A stretch of 64,000 nucleotides of DNA from an uncultured Lachnospiraceae bacterium (GTDB lineage: Bacteria > Bacillota > Clostridia > Lachnospirales > Lachnospiraceae), in the NCBI GenBank assembly GCA_949840915.1, contig CATKXY010000007.1:49682-113681 (forward strand), in the 5' to 3' direction. The first letter of the stretch is position 1; each line of letters starts with the position of its first letter. Made by a program: the position numbers and the translations under genes. This document shows positions 18,767 through 27,033 of this stretch, one piece after another. Below the pieces are notes generated by a model. The model was not told the origin of the DNA and made no database searches. It worked only from the letters and a program-made list of their open reading frames with translations.

Positions 18767-18769
18767 CAT
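18746..18769 (-). CDS. Leader peptide MFNFSCR of the ABC-F attenuator
   Basis: A seven-codon frame (ATG TTT AAC TTT TCT TGC AGA TGA) with a strong ribosome site, GAGGTG, five bases upstream. It covers the first strand of the attenuator. The peptide probably serves as a sensor on which drug-bound ribosomes stall, not as a product in itself. Short leader peptides of this kind precede other ABC-F resistance genes; this exact sequence I do not recognise. Confidence 0.7.
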   Translation of the reverse strand: MFNFSCR

Positions 18770-18835
18770 CCTTTCACCTCTTTCTATGATATGTTTTCAC
18801 ATACAATTAACACATGAATGTATACGAATGAAATC

Positions 18836-18863
18836 ATTATATCATGAATTCCGAAAAAAGCAA
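18836..18863 (-). promoter_or_regulatory. Promoter of the ABC-F leader
   Basis: On the minus strand a perfect TATAAT (18836-18841) is preceded by TTGCTT (18858-18863) at 16-base spacing. Transcription would start near 18829, giving a leader of about 330 bases before the ABC-F start. Confidence 0.55.
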
Positions 18864-18873
18864 TAGTGAAGTA

Positions 18874-18902
18874 TTGCCTGTCTTCCCTAAAATCGGTATA
18901 AT
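18874..18902 (+). promoter_or_regulatory. Promoter of the GH28/barnase operon
   Basis: TTGCCT and TATAAT are 17 bases apart, 84 bases before the first gene of the operon and divergent from the ABC-F promoter only about 10 bases away. Confidence 0.65.
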
Positions 18903-18986
18903 ATCTATATGAGAAAAATTGGGCGGGTTATGGTATTTCAAAACACCTGACTAGATGACTAAAATAGAAAGAGTGAGGTATGAGCG

Positions 18987-19508
18987 ATGGAGCTGAAAGA
19001 GAAACTGCAAATGGCTTTGCAGGTCGTGGAGAACGGCGATGCGGCGGCAGCCGGGGATGCCGTGTCTGAATTGAAGGCACTGCCCAGAACGGCAGACGGG
19101 GTTTTTGACCTGACAGCCGTGGACGAGGATGTGTGGAAGGCGGCGGGTATTGCCTATCCGGTGTATGTGGCGTATGAGACTGTCTGCAACAAGAAAGAGG
19201 GGTATCCTGATCTGATCTCGCAGATGCGCGCGTGGGACAGTATGTTAAAGCGGGACTATACCTTTGCCAATGCCGTCAGGGCAGCAGATATGTGGATACA
19301 TACCATACAGTACATGAGTCCTGAGATCTATGAGTATTATCGGGAGCTCATGGACATTTTCAAGGCCAATGTACGCGAGACGCTGGCAAAATTTTACGAT
19401 ACGGATGCCGTTCGTGATACTGCGGACGCGGAGCTGTTCAAAACTGCGGTACTGCAGGCCTGCGAGTCGGATATTCTGTTGGCCGAAAAATATGAGAAGA
19501 GAGTTTAA
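18987..19508 (+). CDS. Small helical protein with GH88/GH105-like segment
   Basis: A 173-residue, largely helical cytoplasmic protein that I cannot assign firmly. The segment AGIAYPVYVAYETVCNKKEG plus YPDLISQM (about residues 50-78) resembles the stretch of GH105 unsaturated rhamnogalacturonyl hydrolases in which a MPFYxxYE block is followed by a GYxDIxxQ block. The rest of a GH105 barrel is absent: those enzymes have about 350 residues. It may be a small stand-alone relative, a remnant, or an accessory protein. It is the first gene of the operon with a good AGTGAGG site eight bases before the ATG, 35 bases before the GH28 gene, so a role in pectin use is likely from context only. Confidence 0.5.
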   Translation: MELKEKLQMALQVVENGDAAAAGDAVSELKALPRTADGVFDLTAVDEDVWKAAGIAYPVYVAYETVCNKKEGYPDLISQMRAWDSMLKRDYTFANAVRAADMWIHTIQYMSPEIYEYYRELMDIFKANVRETLAKFYDTDAVRDTADAELFKTAVLQACESDILLAEKYEKRV

Positions 19509-19543
19509 CAGGCTGCAGAAGCGGCAGATAGGAGATAGAAGCT

Positions 19544-21130
19544 ATGGAAATCAAGCATGTTATGAGTACAGCCAGAAGCGCTGCCATTGAGATAGCAGAC
19601 GGCGGGAGACATTTTACAACAAAGCCTTATGTAGTTTATGTAAACGGGGAAAGCCACGGTGTGACAGACAGAACCGTCACTTCCTTATATGATCTGATTC
19701 CCGACACGAAGCAGTTGGTGGAGGTGTTTGCGTGCGAGGACGAGGCTGCCGGCACCAGAGGAGAGAAGCTGGGTGAGGTGAGTTTCAAGACGGCATATGA
19801 GTTCGTGACCTTAAATGTGAAGAAATTCGGTGCCAAGGGCGACGGGGAGCATGACGACACTCATTTTATTCAGGCGGCGATCATGGCCTGTCCCGCTGAC
19901 AGCAGGGTGTATTTCCCCGCCGGCACCTATAGGATTACCAGCCTGTTTCTGAAGAGCCATATCAGGCTGGAGCTGGCGGAGGGAGCGGAGCTTCTGGCAT
20001 TCACCGACAGAACCGGATTCCCTGTCTTCCCGGCCATGATAGAGAGTTATGACGAGACGGATGAATACAATCTTGGCACTTGGGAGGGGAATCCTCTTCC
20101 CATGTTTTCCGGCATTATCTGCGGCGTAGGCGTGGAGGATGTGGTGATTTACGGCAGAGGTACCATCAATGGTAATGCGTCAAAGGAGAATTGGTGGCAC
20201 AATCCCAAGGTCATGAATATCGCCTTCAGACCGAGATTGTTCTTTATCAGCGGATGCAGGGATATTACACTGCAGGGTGTGAAGTTCTGTAATTCTCCGT
20301 CCTGGACGCTGCACCCGTATTTCAGCGATAATCTGCGCTTTATCGGTCTCACGGTGCAGAATCCTTCGGATTCTCCCAACACCGACGGCCTTGACCCCGA
20401 GTCCTGCAAAAACGTAGAGATACTGGGGGTGAGATTCTCACTGGGCGATGACTGTATCGCTGTAAAGAGCGGCAAGATCTATATGGGCAGAAAGCATAAG
20501 ACACCCTCCGAGAATATACATATCCGTCAGTGCCTGATGGAAAACGGACACGGCGCGGTGACGCTGGGAAGCGAGATGGCAGGCGGCGTGGTAAACCTGA
20601 CAGTGGAGGACTGCATCTTCCGCCATACGGACCGGGGGCTGCGCATCAAGACCCGCAGAGGCCGGGGCAAGGATGCCGTTTTAAGCAATATTACTTTCCG
20701 CAATCTGACGCTGGATCATGTGATGACGCCCCTCGTGGTCAATGCTTTTTATTTCTGTGATCCGGATGGCAAGACACAGTACGTTCAGTCAAGAGAGCCC
20801 TATCCTGTGGATGACAAGACTCCTGCTATTAAGAAAATGGTGTTTGAAAATATGGACTGCACCAACTGCCATGTGGCGGCGGGTTACTTTGACGGTCTGC
20901 CCGAGGCCAAGATCGAGGAGATTTATATGAAAAATATCTCCATCAGCTATGCAGAGGATGCCAAATGCGATGTGCCGGCCATGTCCGAGGGTGTGGAGAA
21001 GAGCAGCAAGCGGGGACTGTTCGCAAGAAATGTTTCCAGGCTGACACTGGACAATGTGAAGATCACCGGTCAGGCCGGAGAGGCCTACGAATTGATCGGC
21101 GTGGATGATCTGGAGCAGTATTCGGAGTGA
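19544..21130 (+). CDS. GH28 polygalacturonase, intracellular
   Basis: A 528-residue glycoside hydrolase of family 28. An N-terminal beta-sandwich-like region (to about residue 95) precedes the right-handed beta-helix, which starts at the pectate-lyase-like FGAKGDGEHDDTHFIQAA. The four GH28 active-site motifs are present: SPNTDGLDPESC, SLGDDCIAVKSG, NGHGAVTLGSEM and GLRIKTRRGRG, giving the three catalytic Asp and the substrate-binding His, Arg and Lys. There is no signal peptide, so it should cut imported galacturonate oligomers, most likely from an end. It lies between the GH105-like gene and a TIM-barrel isomerase gene. Rhamnogalacturonan or xylogalacturonan fragments are possible alternative substrates. 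Confidence 0.92.
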   Translation: MEIKHVMSTARSAAIEIADGGRHFTTKPYVVYVNGESHGVTDRTVTSLYDLIPDTKQLVEVFACEDEAAGTRGEKLGEVSFKTAYEFVTLNVKKFGAKGDGEHDDTHFIQAAIMACPADSRVYFPAGTYRITSLFLKSHIRLELAEGAELLAFTDRTGFPVFPAMIESYDETDEYNLGTWEGNPLPMFSGIICGVGVEDVVIYGRGTINGNASKENWWHNPKVMNIAFRPRLFFISGCRDITLQGVKFCNSPSWTLHPYFSDNLRFIGLTVQNPSDSPNTDGLDPESCKNVEILGVRFSLGDDCIAVKSGKIYMGRKHKTPSENIHIRQCLMENGHGAVTLGSEMAGGVVNLTVEDCIFRHTDRGLRIKTRRGRGKDAVLSNITFRNLTLDHVMTPLVVNAFYFCDPDGKTQYVQSREPYPVDDKTPAIKKMVFENMDCTNCHVAAGYFDGLPEAKIEEIYMKNISISYAEDAKCDVPAMSEGVEKSSKRGLFARNVSRLTLDNVKITGQAGEAYELIGVDDLEQYSE

Positions 21131-21201
21131 GACTGCAGGGATGATTTGGAGATTTGAAGCGGATTGGTGAAAAGGACTTTTTATAGAAAGGTTGGATAAC
21201 A

Positions 21202-22038
21202 ATGCAATTAGGAATCAGATTACATGATACAAAGAAGCTCCCCTTTGAGGAGCGGATCGCGGATGTGAGCCGGCTGGGATTCAAATGCGGCCACTTGGCA
21301 CTGGCCAAGGTGATTAATGAATTTCCTACCACCGATGAGGCCCTGACGCCGGGACTGGCCATGTATCTTAAAAATGTATTTGCCGCAAATCATGTGGATA
21401 TTGCGGTGCTTGGATGTTACCTGAATCTGGCCAACCCGAACCCGGAGAAGCTGGAACAGATCACTCACCGATATATGGCGCATATCCGATTTGCGTCGTG
21501 GCTCGGCTGCGGCGTTGTGGGAACAGAGACCGGAGCGCCCAATGAGAGTTATACACATGTGCCGGAGTGCCATGGAGAGGAGGCCCTGCAGACATTTATC
21601 AGGAACCTGCGTCCTGTGGTAAAGTATGCGGAGCAGATGGGTGTGGTGATGGCCATTGAACCCGTGTGGAAGCATATTGTGTGCAATCCGGTCAGGGCCA
21701 GGAGAGTGCTGGACGAGATCAACTCTCCGAATCTGCAGATTATCTTAGATCCTGTCAACCTTTTGGATATCTGTAATTATCAGGATCAGGAGGCTATTGT
21801 GGACGAGGCCATCGAGCTTTTAGGGCAGGATGTGGCCATGGTACATCTGAAAGATTTTGTGGTGGAGGGTGATAAGCTGGTGTCTGTGGGCGCAGGTCTG
21901 GGACGGATGGACTATACTTCCGTCATAAAGTTTATGAAGACCAGAAAGCCGTTTATCCATGCAACACTGGAGAACACTACGCCTGAGAACAATCTTCAGG
22001 TGAAAGCCTATGTGGAGGATCTGTATGCAAAAGCCTGA
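21202..22038 (+). CDS. Sugar phosphate isomerase/epimerase, xylose-isomerase-like TIM barrel
   Basis: A 278-residue protein of the AP-endonuclease-2/xylose-isomerase-like TIM-barrel superfamily. Metal-ligand positions appear as Glu in IEPVWKH, Asp in IILDPVNL, His in MVHLKDF and Glu near the C-terminal HATLENT. Members isomerise or epimerise keto-sugars or their acids. The gene follows GH28 by 71 bases behind AGAAAGG, so it probably handles a sugar freed from pectin, but the substrate is not known. Length is normal for the family. Confidence 0.82.
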   Translation: MQLGIRLHDTKKLPFEERIADVSRLGFKCGHLALAKVINEFPTTDEALTPGLAMYLKNVFAANHVDIAVLGCYLNLANPNPEKLEQITHRYMAHIRFASWLGCGVVGTETGAPNESYTHVPECHGEEALQTFIRNLRPVVKYAEQMGVVMAIEPVWKHIVCNPVRARRVLDEINSPNLQIILDPVNLLDICNYQDQEAIVDEAIELLGQDVAMVHLKDFVVEGDKLVSVGAGLGRMDYTSVIKFMKTRKPFIHATLENTTPENNLQVKAYVEDLYAKA

Positions 22039-22063
22039 AGATCGGGATATGGGAGATAAATAA

Positions 22064-22828
22064 ATGACAGGGGATTGGAATGTTATGAAGAGATTCTGGA
22101 GCTGCAGGAGGCTTCCTGCTCTGTGGCTTGCAATGCTGGCAGTAGTATTGTATGCCGGCTGCGGGTTGGTTACCAAGGATGACGGTGTAGATCAGTGGAT
22201 GGAACAGGCGATAGCCTCTGCCGCCTCCGTGGCGGCAGAGAAAGCGGGTGTGGAGGGTGAGTCCCTGGAGGCGGGCGGATTTGTGGAAGTACCTTCGGTG
22301 GAAGATCAGTCTGCGGAAATGCCCCCGGCAGAGAATGAGTCTAAGGAAGTACCCTCGGCAGCTCCGTCAGCCGCTTCGGTCGAGGACGGTTCACCGGGTG
22401 AGGGGTTTGCGGAAGCACCTTCCATACCTTCGCAGGAGGAGCCAGGATCGGGGAGTATATTACCGGAACCGAAGTTGGTGGAATTGCTCGACGAGGATGG
22501 CAGCTACACCACCTGCGAGGATGTGGCCCTGTATCTGGAGATTTATGACAAACTGCCGGGCAATTTTATCACGAAGCAGGAGGCACGGAGTCTGGGCTGG
22601 GAGGGTGGTTCCCTGGAGCCCTATGCCCCGGGAAAGTGTATCGGCGGCGATCAGTTTGGCAACTATGAGGGGCTTTTGCCGGAGGCGGAAGGCAGAAGCT
22701 ACAGAGAATGCGATATAGACACGCTGGGAGCGGACAGCCGTGGTGCAAAGCGCATTGTCTATTCCAGTGACGGGCTGATCTATTACACGGAGGATCATTA
22801 TGCCAGCTTCACTTTTGTATATGACTGA
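22064..22828 (+). CDS. Lipoprotein barnase-family ribonuclease
   Basis: A lipoprotein-anchored, guanyl-specific type RNase. The N-terminus is a lipoprotein signal (LWLAMLAVVLYAGC lipobox), with a start at 22064 or, giving a more usual MKRF n-region, at 22085. About residues 45-130 are a low-complexity Glu/Pro/Ser/Ala linker with repeated EVPS-like units. The last 110 residues match barnase: LPGNFITKQEARSLGW, IGGDQFGNYEG, YRECDID (general base Glu), KRIVYSSDGLIYYT (Arg) and EDHYASF (catalytic His). All catalytic positions I can place are kept, so it should be active outside the cell. The barstar gene follows 49 bases later. A surface-anchored RNase inside a pectin operon is unusual; roles in nutrient scavenging or competition are both possible. 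Confidence 0.85.
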   Translation: MTGDWNVMKRFWSCRRLPALWLAMLAVVLYAGCGLVTKDDGVDQWMEQAIASAASVAAEKAGVEGESLEAGGFVEVPSVEDQSAEMPPAENESKEVPSAAPSAASVEDGSPGEGFAEAPSIPSQEEPGSGSILPEPKLVELLDEDGSYTTCEDVALYLEIYDKLPGNFITKQEARSLGWEGGSLEPYAPGKCIGGDQFGNYEGLLPEAEGRSYRECDIDTLGADSRGAKRIVYSSDGLIYYTEDHYASFTFVYD

Positions 22829-22877
22829 CTCCGTGTGAGATGTCATATTTGAGGGAAGCGGGCACGGGGGAAATCAT

Positions 22878-23159
22878 ATGAGATATGAGATTGATCTGCG
22901 GGATGTAAGAACCCGAGAGGCGTTTCACCGCCGGATTGAGCAGACTGTTCCCTGCCCCGCCTATTACGGCAGAAATCTGGATGCCTTTTATGATATCCTG
23001 ACGGGGCAAAACGGTATCGGGGAATTGGTTTTTTACAACGTCGGGGACTTTATGCAGAATATGCCTGATTACGCTGAGGCGCTTAAGACGCTTTGCGCGG
23101 AGGCCATGAAACAGCGGCCGGAGCTTAGAGTCAGATTCGGCGCAGAAGAGAGTGAATGA
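22878..23159 (+). CDS. Barstar-family RNase inhibitor
   Basis: A 93-residue cytoplasmic protein of the barstar family. The inhibitor core is visible as a first strand (YEIDLRDV), a helix, and PAYYGRNLDAFYDILTG, which matches the YYGxNLDALWD segment of barstar whose Tyr and Asp plug the barnase active site. It has no signal peptide, so it protects the cell from RNase that remains or folds inside. It lies directly after the barnase lipoprotein gene and 55 bases before the HerA-like ATPase gene. The pairing of toxin and inhibitor is strong evidence for both. Confidence 0.88.
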   Translation: MRYEIDLRDVRTREAFHRRIEQTVPCPAYYGRNLDAFYDILTGQNGIGELVFYNVGDFMQNMPDYAEALKTLCAEAMKQRPELRVRFGAEESE

Positions 23160-23214
23160 GGGGATAGAGATCAGGAGAATCCGCGCTGCAAAGGCGCAGA
23201 AATGAGGAAGAGCA

Positions 23215-24777
23215 ATGTATACAGACGGACAGATCTATATGGGGCTGGCTGAAGGACAGCGCGTACATATGCAGTTGAATATGGCAAACCGTCACGGCTT
23301 GATCGCAGGAGCAAGCGGTACCGGAAAAACGATCACCATGAAAGCGATGGCAGAGTCTTTTTCCGATGCGGGAGTACCGGTGTTTTTGTGTGATGTAAAA
23401 GGGGATGTGTCGGGACTGGCAGAGGCCGGGACAGCCACTGAGAGCATGGAAAAGCGTATTGACAGGTTCGGCATCCGGGAGGAGTTTTCTTACAAGGCGT
23501 ACCCTGTGTGCTTCTGGGATATCTATCAGGAGAACGGGCATCCTGTACGGGCTACCATCTCCGATATAGGGCCGGACATTCTGTCCAGGATTCTGGGTCT
23601 TACGGCCACCCAGGAAGGTGTGCTGAATATTATCTTCAGGATTGCGGACGACAGGGGACTTCTGCTCATTGATCTAAAGGATCTGAGAACTACCATCAAT
23701 TATGTGGCTGAGCACAGGGAGGAGTACACGCTTTCCTATGGAAATATGTCCACTCAGTCGCTGGGGAGCATCGTGCGCGCCCTGCTTCCGCTGGAAACGC
23801 AGGGGGGCGATCTGTTTTTCGGTGAGCCGGATCTGGATATATTTGATTGGATGCGCACGGATGTATACGGTAAAGGCATGGTAAATATCTTAAATTGTGT
23901 GAAGCTGGTACAAAACCCCACACTCTATGCCAGTTTTCTCTTGTGGATGATGGCTGAGCTCTTCGAGAAGCTGCCCGAGGCAGGCGATCTGGATAAGCCT
24001 AAGCTGGTGTTCTTCTTCGATGAGGCGCATATGCTGTTTTCCGATGCGCCGAAGGTGCTGGTGCAGAAGATTGAACAGGTGGTAAAGCTGGTGCGCTCCA
24101 AAGGGGTGGGTATCTATTTTGTGACGCAGAGTCCGGGTGATATCCCTGATCCGGTTCTGGCACAGCTGTCCAACAGAGTGCAGCACGCTCTGCGGGCTTA
24201 TACGCCCTCTGAACAGAAGGCAGTAAAGGTTGCAGCACAGTCTTTTCGCGTCAATCCGGCTTTCAAAGCGGAGGATGTGATCATGGAGTTGGGCGTGGGT
24301 GAGGCGCTGACTTCCTTCCTGGATGAAAATGGTGTACCCGGCATGGCACAGCGGACCTCCATTATCTGTCCTCAGAGTCTGATGGGACCTGTGGATGAGG
24401 CCGTCAGGCGGGGCCTGATGGCGAGGGACGGAATGAGCAAGTATGATCAGGCTTACGACGGAACGTCAGCCTACGAAGTACTCACCGGTCAGATGGAACA
24501 GGAGGCGGCTGCCGAGCGACTGGCTGCCGAGAGGGCGCAGCTGGAGAAGGATCAGGAAGCCTTTGAGGCCCGCAAGGCCAGAGAGGCGGCCGCTGAGCAG
24601 AAGCGGAGGGAGAAGGCCGAGGAGGATGCCCGAAAGAAAAAGGAGAAGGAGGAGGCCGCTGCTCAAAAGAAAAAGGAGCAGGTGAGCGAGAGAAGAAAGA
24701 ATCAGATCGAGCGACAGCTCATCAGCACAGGAATGCAGGTGTTGAAGAGAGGAATTCTCAATACATTGTTTAAATAA
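23215..24777 (+). CDS. HerA-like ATPase, DUF853 family
   Basis: A 520-residue P-loop ATPase of the DUF853/HerA-helicase-like type. Walker A is GASGTGKT at residues 32-39; Walker B is LVFFFDEAH at about 264-272; a sensor segment ([10 protein letters not shown]) and a C-terminal Arg ([13 protein letters not shown]) follow, as in the FtsK/HerA group. Residues about 430-505 are an extended Lys/Glu/Ala-rich coiled coil ending in a hydrophobic tail. Its cellular job is unknown; relatives are annotated as bipolar DNA helicases or DNA pumps. It is the last gene of the operon, followed by a terminator. Its link with barnase/barstar or pectin genes is only by position. Confidence 0.85.
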   Translation: MYTDGQIYMGLAEGQRVHMQLNMANRHGLIAGASGTGKTITMKAMAESFSDAGVPVFLCDVKGDVSGLAEAGTATESMEKRIDRFGIREEFSYKAYPVCFWDIYQENGHPVRATISDIGPDILSRILGLTATQEGVLNIIFRIADDRGLLLIDLKDLRTTINYVAEHREEYTLSYGNMSTQSLGSIVRALLPLETQGGDLFFGEPDLDIFDWMRTDVYGKGMVNILNCVKLVQNPTLYASFLLWMMAELFEKLPEAGDLDKPKLVFFFDEAHMLFSDAPKVLVQKIEQVVKLVRSKGVGIYFVTQSPGDIPDPVLAQLSNRVQHALRAYTPSEQKAVKVAAQSFRVNPAFKAEDVIMELGVGEALTSFLDENGVPGMAQRTSIICPQSLMGPVDEAVRRGLMARDGMSKYDQAYDGTSAYEVLTGQMEQEAAAERLAAERAQLEKDQEAFEARKAREAAAEQKRREKAEEDARKKKEKEEAAAQKKKEQVSERRKNQIERQLISTGMQVLKRGILNTLFK

Positions 24778-24785
24778 AATGTGTG

Positions 24786-24819
24786 ACCGGCTGACGTGGG
24801 AAACCTGTCGGCCGGTTTT
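24786..24819 (+). terminator. Terminator after the HerA-like ATPase gene
   Basis: ACCGGCTGAC pairs with GTCGGCCGGT (one wobble), loop of about 11 bases, followed by TTT. It closes the 18.9-24.8 kb operon. Confidence 0.75.
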
Positions 24820-24959
24820 GCTGAACTTGTATAGAATTTTCAGGATTGAAAATGAAAGATTGACTTAAGGTTTTCTTAATTTACCTTTTTTACATTGTAG
24901 GATGAGAGATTTTCTGCTATGGTAAAGTTATATTTTGTAGAACGGAAGAGAGGAATGCA

Positions 24960-27023
24960 TTGCAGATGAATGGTAAAAGCATGATAGAGAGCGGAGCCGG
25001 GGATGGAGTGAACGGAGGGATCAGGACAAGACTTCTGCTGGTCTGGATCCTGGGAATTCTCCTTGGAGCAGTATGCTTTCTCCGGACGGGAATGACGGTT
25101 ATGGCCGAAGAACAGGACTTTGGCATTGACGCCGTTATGCTGCCGCAGAATCAGGATACCTACGATGTCAGGCTGACCGTTGAGAATCAGGGCGGAGACT
25201 GGGAGGGAATCGCAAGGCTGATGATAGAAGAGAGGTACAGCTGGTATTCCACCGCTTATGACACGGTACTGACCTTGCCGCAGGGGAGCACCAAGCAGTT
25301 TACAGTCAGAATACCCAAGCGGGAGAGTGAGATCTCGGGCGGAACGGTGAAGGTCATCCTGTTGGACAAAAAGTCCGGAAAGACTGCGGAGAAGGAGTTT
25401 CGCCGGCTTTTGCTGGATGATGGGAATGCGTTGAATATGGGTATTTTGAGCGATGCGTATTCGACTCTTACTTATCTGGATATGGGAGGGCAGGAGTTTT
25501 ATTTTGGCGTCGATGATTATCCTGTTAAACTGATAGAATTAAATCAGGATAATCTGGAGGATTCTCTGGCCGGTCTGACCCTTCTGGTGATTGACAGCTA
25601 TGATACCTCTGTGCTGACGGAGGAGGAAGCGAAGGCTATAGAGCTCTGGAACTACAACGGCGGAGTGCTGATCATCGGAACCGGAAGCTACGGGGCAAAG
25701 ACTCTGGCAGGCCTGGATTATCTGGGGATGGAATGCGGAGATATCAGGCAGGGAGAAGCCTCTGACAATGTCAGCGGAAATGTGGATCTCACACAGCTTC
25801 AGGTGGCGGAGCTTAGGGATTTGAACGGACTGTACGGATCATATATTGATGCGCATTATGATTCTTTCGCCCGGGTAACGTCCATAGGCAGCGGGTCGGC
25901 GGGTATACTGCCTTACTGTCTGTCGGAACTTGGAGAGCAGAACGCGTCAGTTTATCAGAACATCGATCAGGAATCCTATGTACTGTATCTGTTGGTTGAT
26001 GTGAGCGCAGCAGCCAGCTCTCGTTATAGCTATTCCACATCTTCCGGCAGCGGTTCAGGTATCAGGAATATGGTGTACCGGCTTTTGGGAATATTGGGGA
26101 ACAGCAGCGGCTCGCTGAACTTTGGTGCGCTTAGGTTCATTGTGATCGCATATGTGATTTTTGCGGGCCCCGTGCTCTATATCATTCTGCGGCTCCTGAA
26201 AAAGAGAGAGCTTTACTGGGTGACAGTGCCTGTGGCGGCGCTTTTCGGGATACTTCTTGTATTTCTGGCAGGAAGGGGATTTGAGGTGGTGAGCACCCGT
26301 GTGTATTCCGTGACGATGGAGGATGTATCCGGCAGAAAGGCAAACAAGACCTATCTGCACTGCTACGACGCAGATCATAGGGAGTGGGAACTGCGGCTGG
26401 CGGAGAAATACGAGTATGCGGGTCCGCTTTCGGACAGTTATTATCATAGTAATGAGGATGGAGATTCCTATTACAATCGGATCAGGAGAGAGGGGGACAG
26501 GGTCTACTTTGGAATTCGGCCCGGTTCGAATTTTGAGAACGGTTATTTCTGTGCAGGGCGTTCTTTAGGCCGGGAGACGGAGGGAAGCTTTCAGCTCGAG
26601 AATATTATGTTGTCGCAGACAGGTGCGAGCGGAATCGTTGCCAATGACACGGGATGTGATTTTTCATATTTTGCATTGATTCAGAACGATACCATGATTC
26701 TGTATAAGGGGCTTGCGGCGGGAGCGGATTGTGATCTTGCGGCGGCGCCGGCTGTTTACAATAATCTGCAGAGCTATCGCAACGAAATTGACTATGCCTA
26801 TATGTATGATCTTATGGATGATACACTGCAGGATTTCAATCGGGGGAAAACAAAGAGAGAGGATGTAGATGCCTTGGCTGCACTGGGAGTAGGGATATTT
26901 TACGTTTATCCTGAAGTTGGCAGCAATGAGACACTGATCGTGGCTCTCACGGAGGACTGGGATAAGGCGGTGGACGATACCTGCAGTGAGAGAGCTTACG
27001 GGTGTGTCTACATGGTTCAGTAG
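24960..27023 (+). CDS. GldG-like membrane protein, first gene of the MoxR/vWA operon
   Basis: A 687-residue membrane protein I do not recognise as a named family. An N-terminal signal anchor (LLLVWILGILLGAVCFL, cut or kept near VMAEE) is followed by an outward beta-rich domain (about 40-140), a Rossmann-like domain resembling a glutamine-amidotransferase fold (NMGILSDAYS, LLVIDSYD, GGVLIIGTGSYG), then two membrane segments (about 395-440) and a beta-rich C-terminal domain. The layout is like the GldG-type partner of ABC transporters. The start is TTG at 24960 with AGAGG six bases upstream; ATG at 24966 is the alternative. The ABC ATPase gene begins ten bases later, so this heads a seven-gene operon. 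Confidence 0.65.
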   Translation: MQMNGKSMIESGAGDGVNGGIRTRLLLVWILGILLGAVCFLRTGMTVMAEEQDFGIDAVMLPQNQDTYDVRLTVENQGGDWEGIARLMIEERYSWYSTAYDTVLTLPQGSTKQFTVRIPKRESEISGGTVKVILLDKKSGKTAEKEFRRLLLDDGNALNMGILSDAYSTLTYLDMGGQEFYFGVDDYPVKLIELNQDNLEDSLAGLTLLVIDSYDTSVLTEEEAKAIELWNYNGGVLIIGTGSYGAKTLAGLDYLGMECGDIRQGEASDNVSGNVDLTQLQVAELRDLNGLYGSYIDAHYDSFARVTSIGSGSAGILPYCLSELGEQNASVYQNIDQESYVLYLLVDVSAAASSRYSYSTSSGSGSGIRNMVYRLLGILGNSSGSLNFGALRFIVIAYVIFAGPVLYIILRLLKKRELYWVTVPVAALFGILLVFLAGRGFEVVSTRVYSVTMEDVSGRKANKTYLHCYDADHREWELRLAEKYEYAGPLSDSYYHSNEDGDSYYNRIRREGDRVYFGIRPGSNFENGYFCAGRSLGRETEGSFQLENIMLSQTGASGIVANDTGCDFSYFALIQNDTMILYKGLAAGADCDLAAAPAVYNNLQSYRNEIDYAYMYDLMDDTLQDFNRGKTKREDVDALAALGVGIFYVYPEVGSNETLIVALTEDWDKAVDDTCSERAYGCVYMVQ

Positions 27024-27033
27024 GGGGGAAAGT

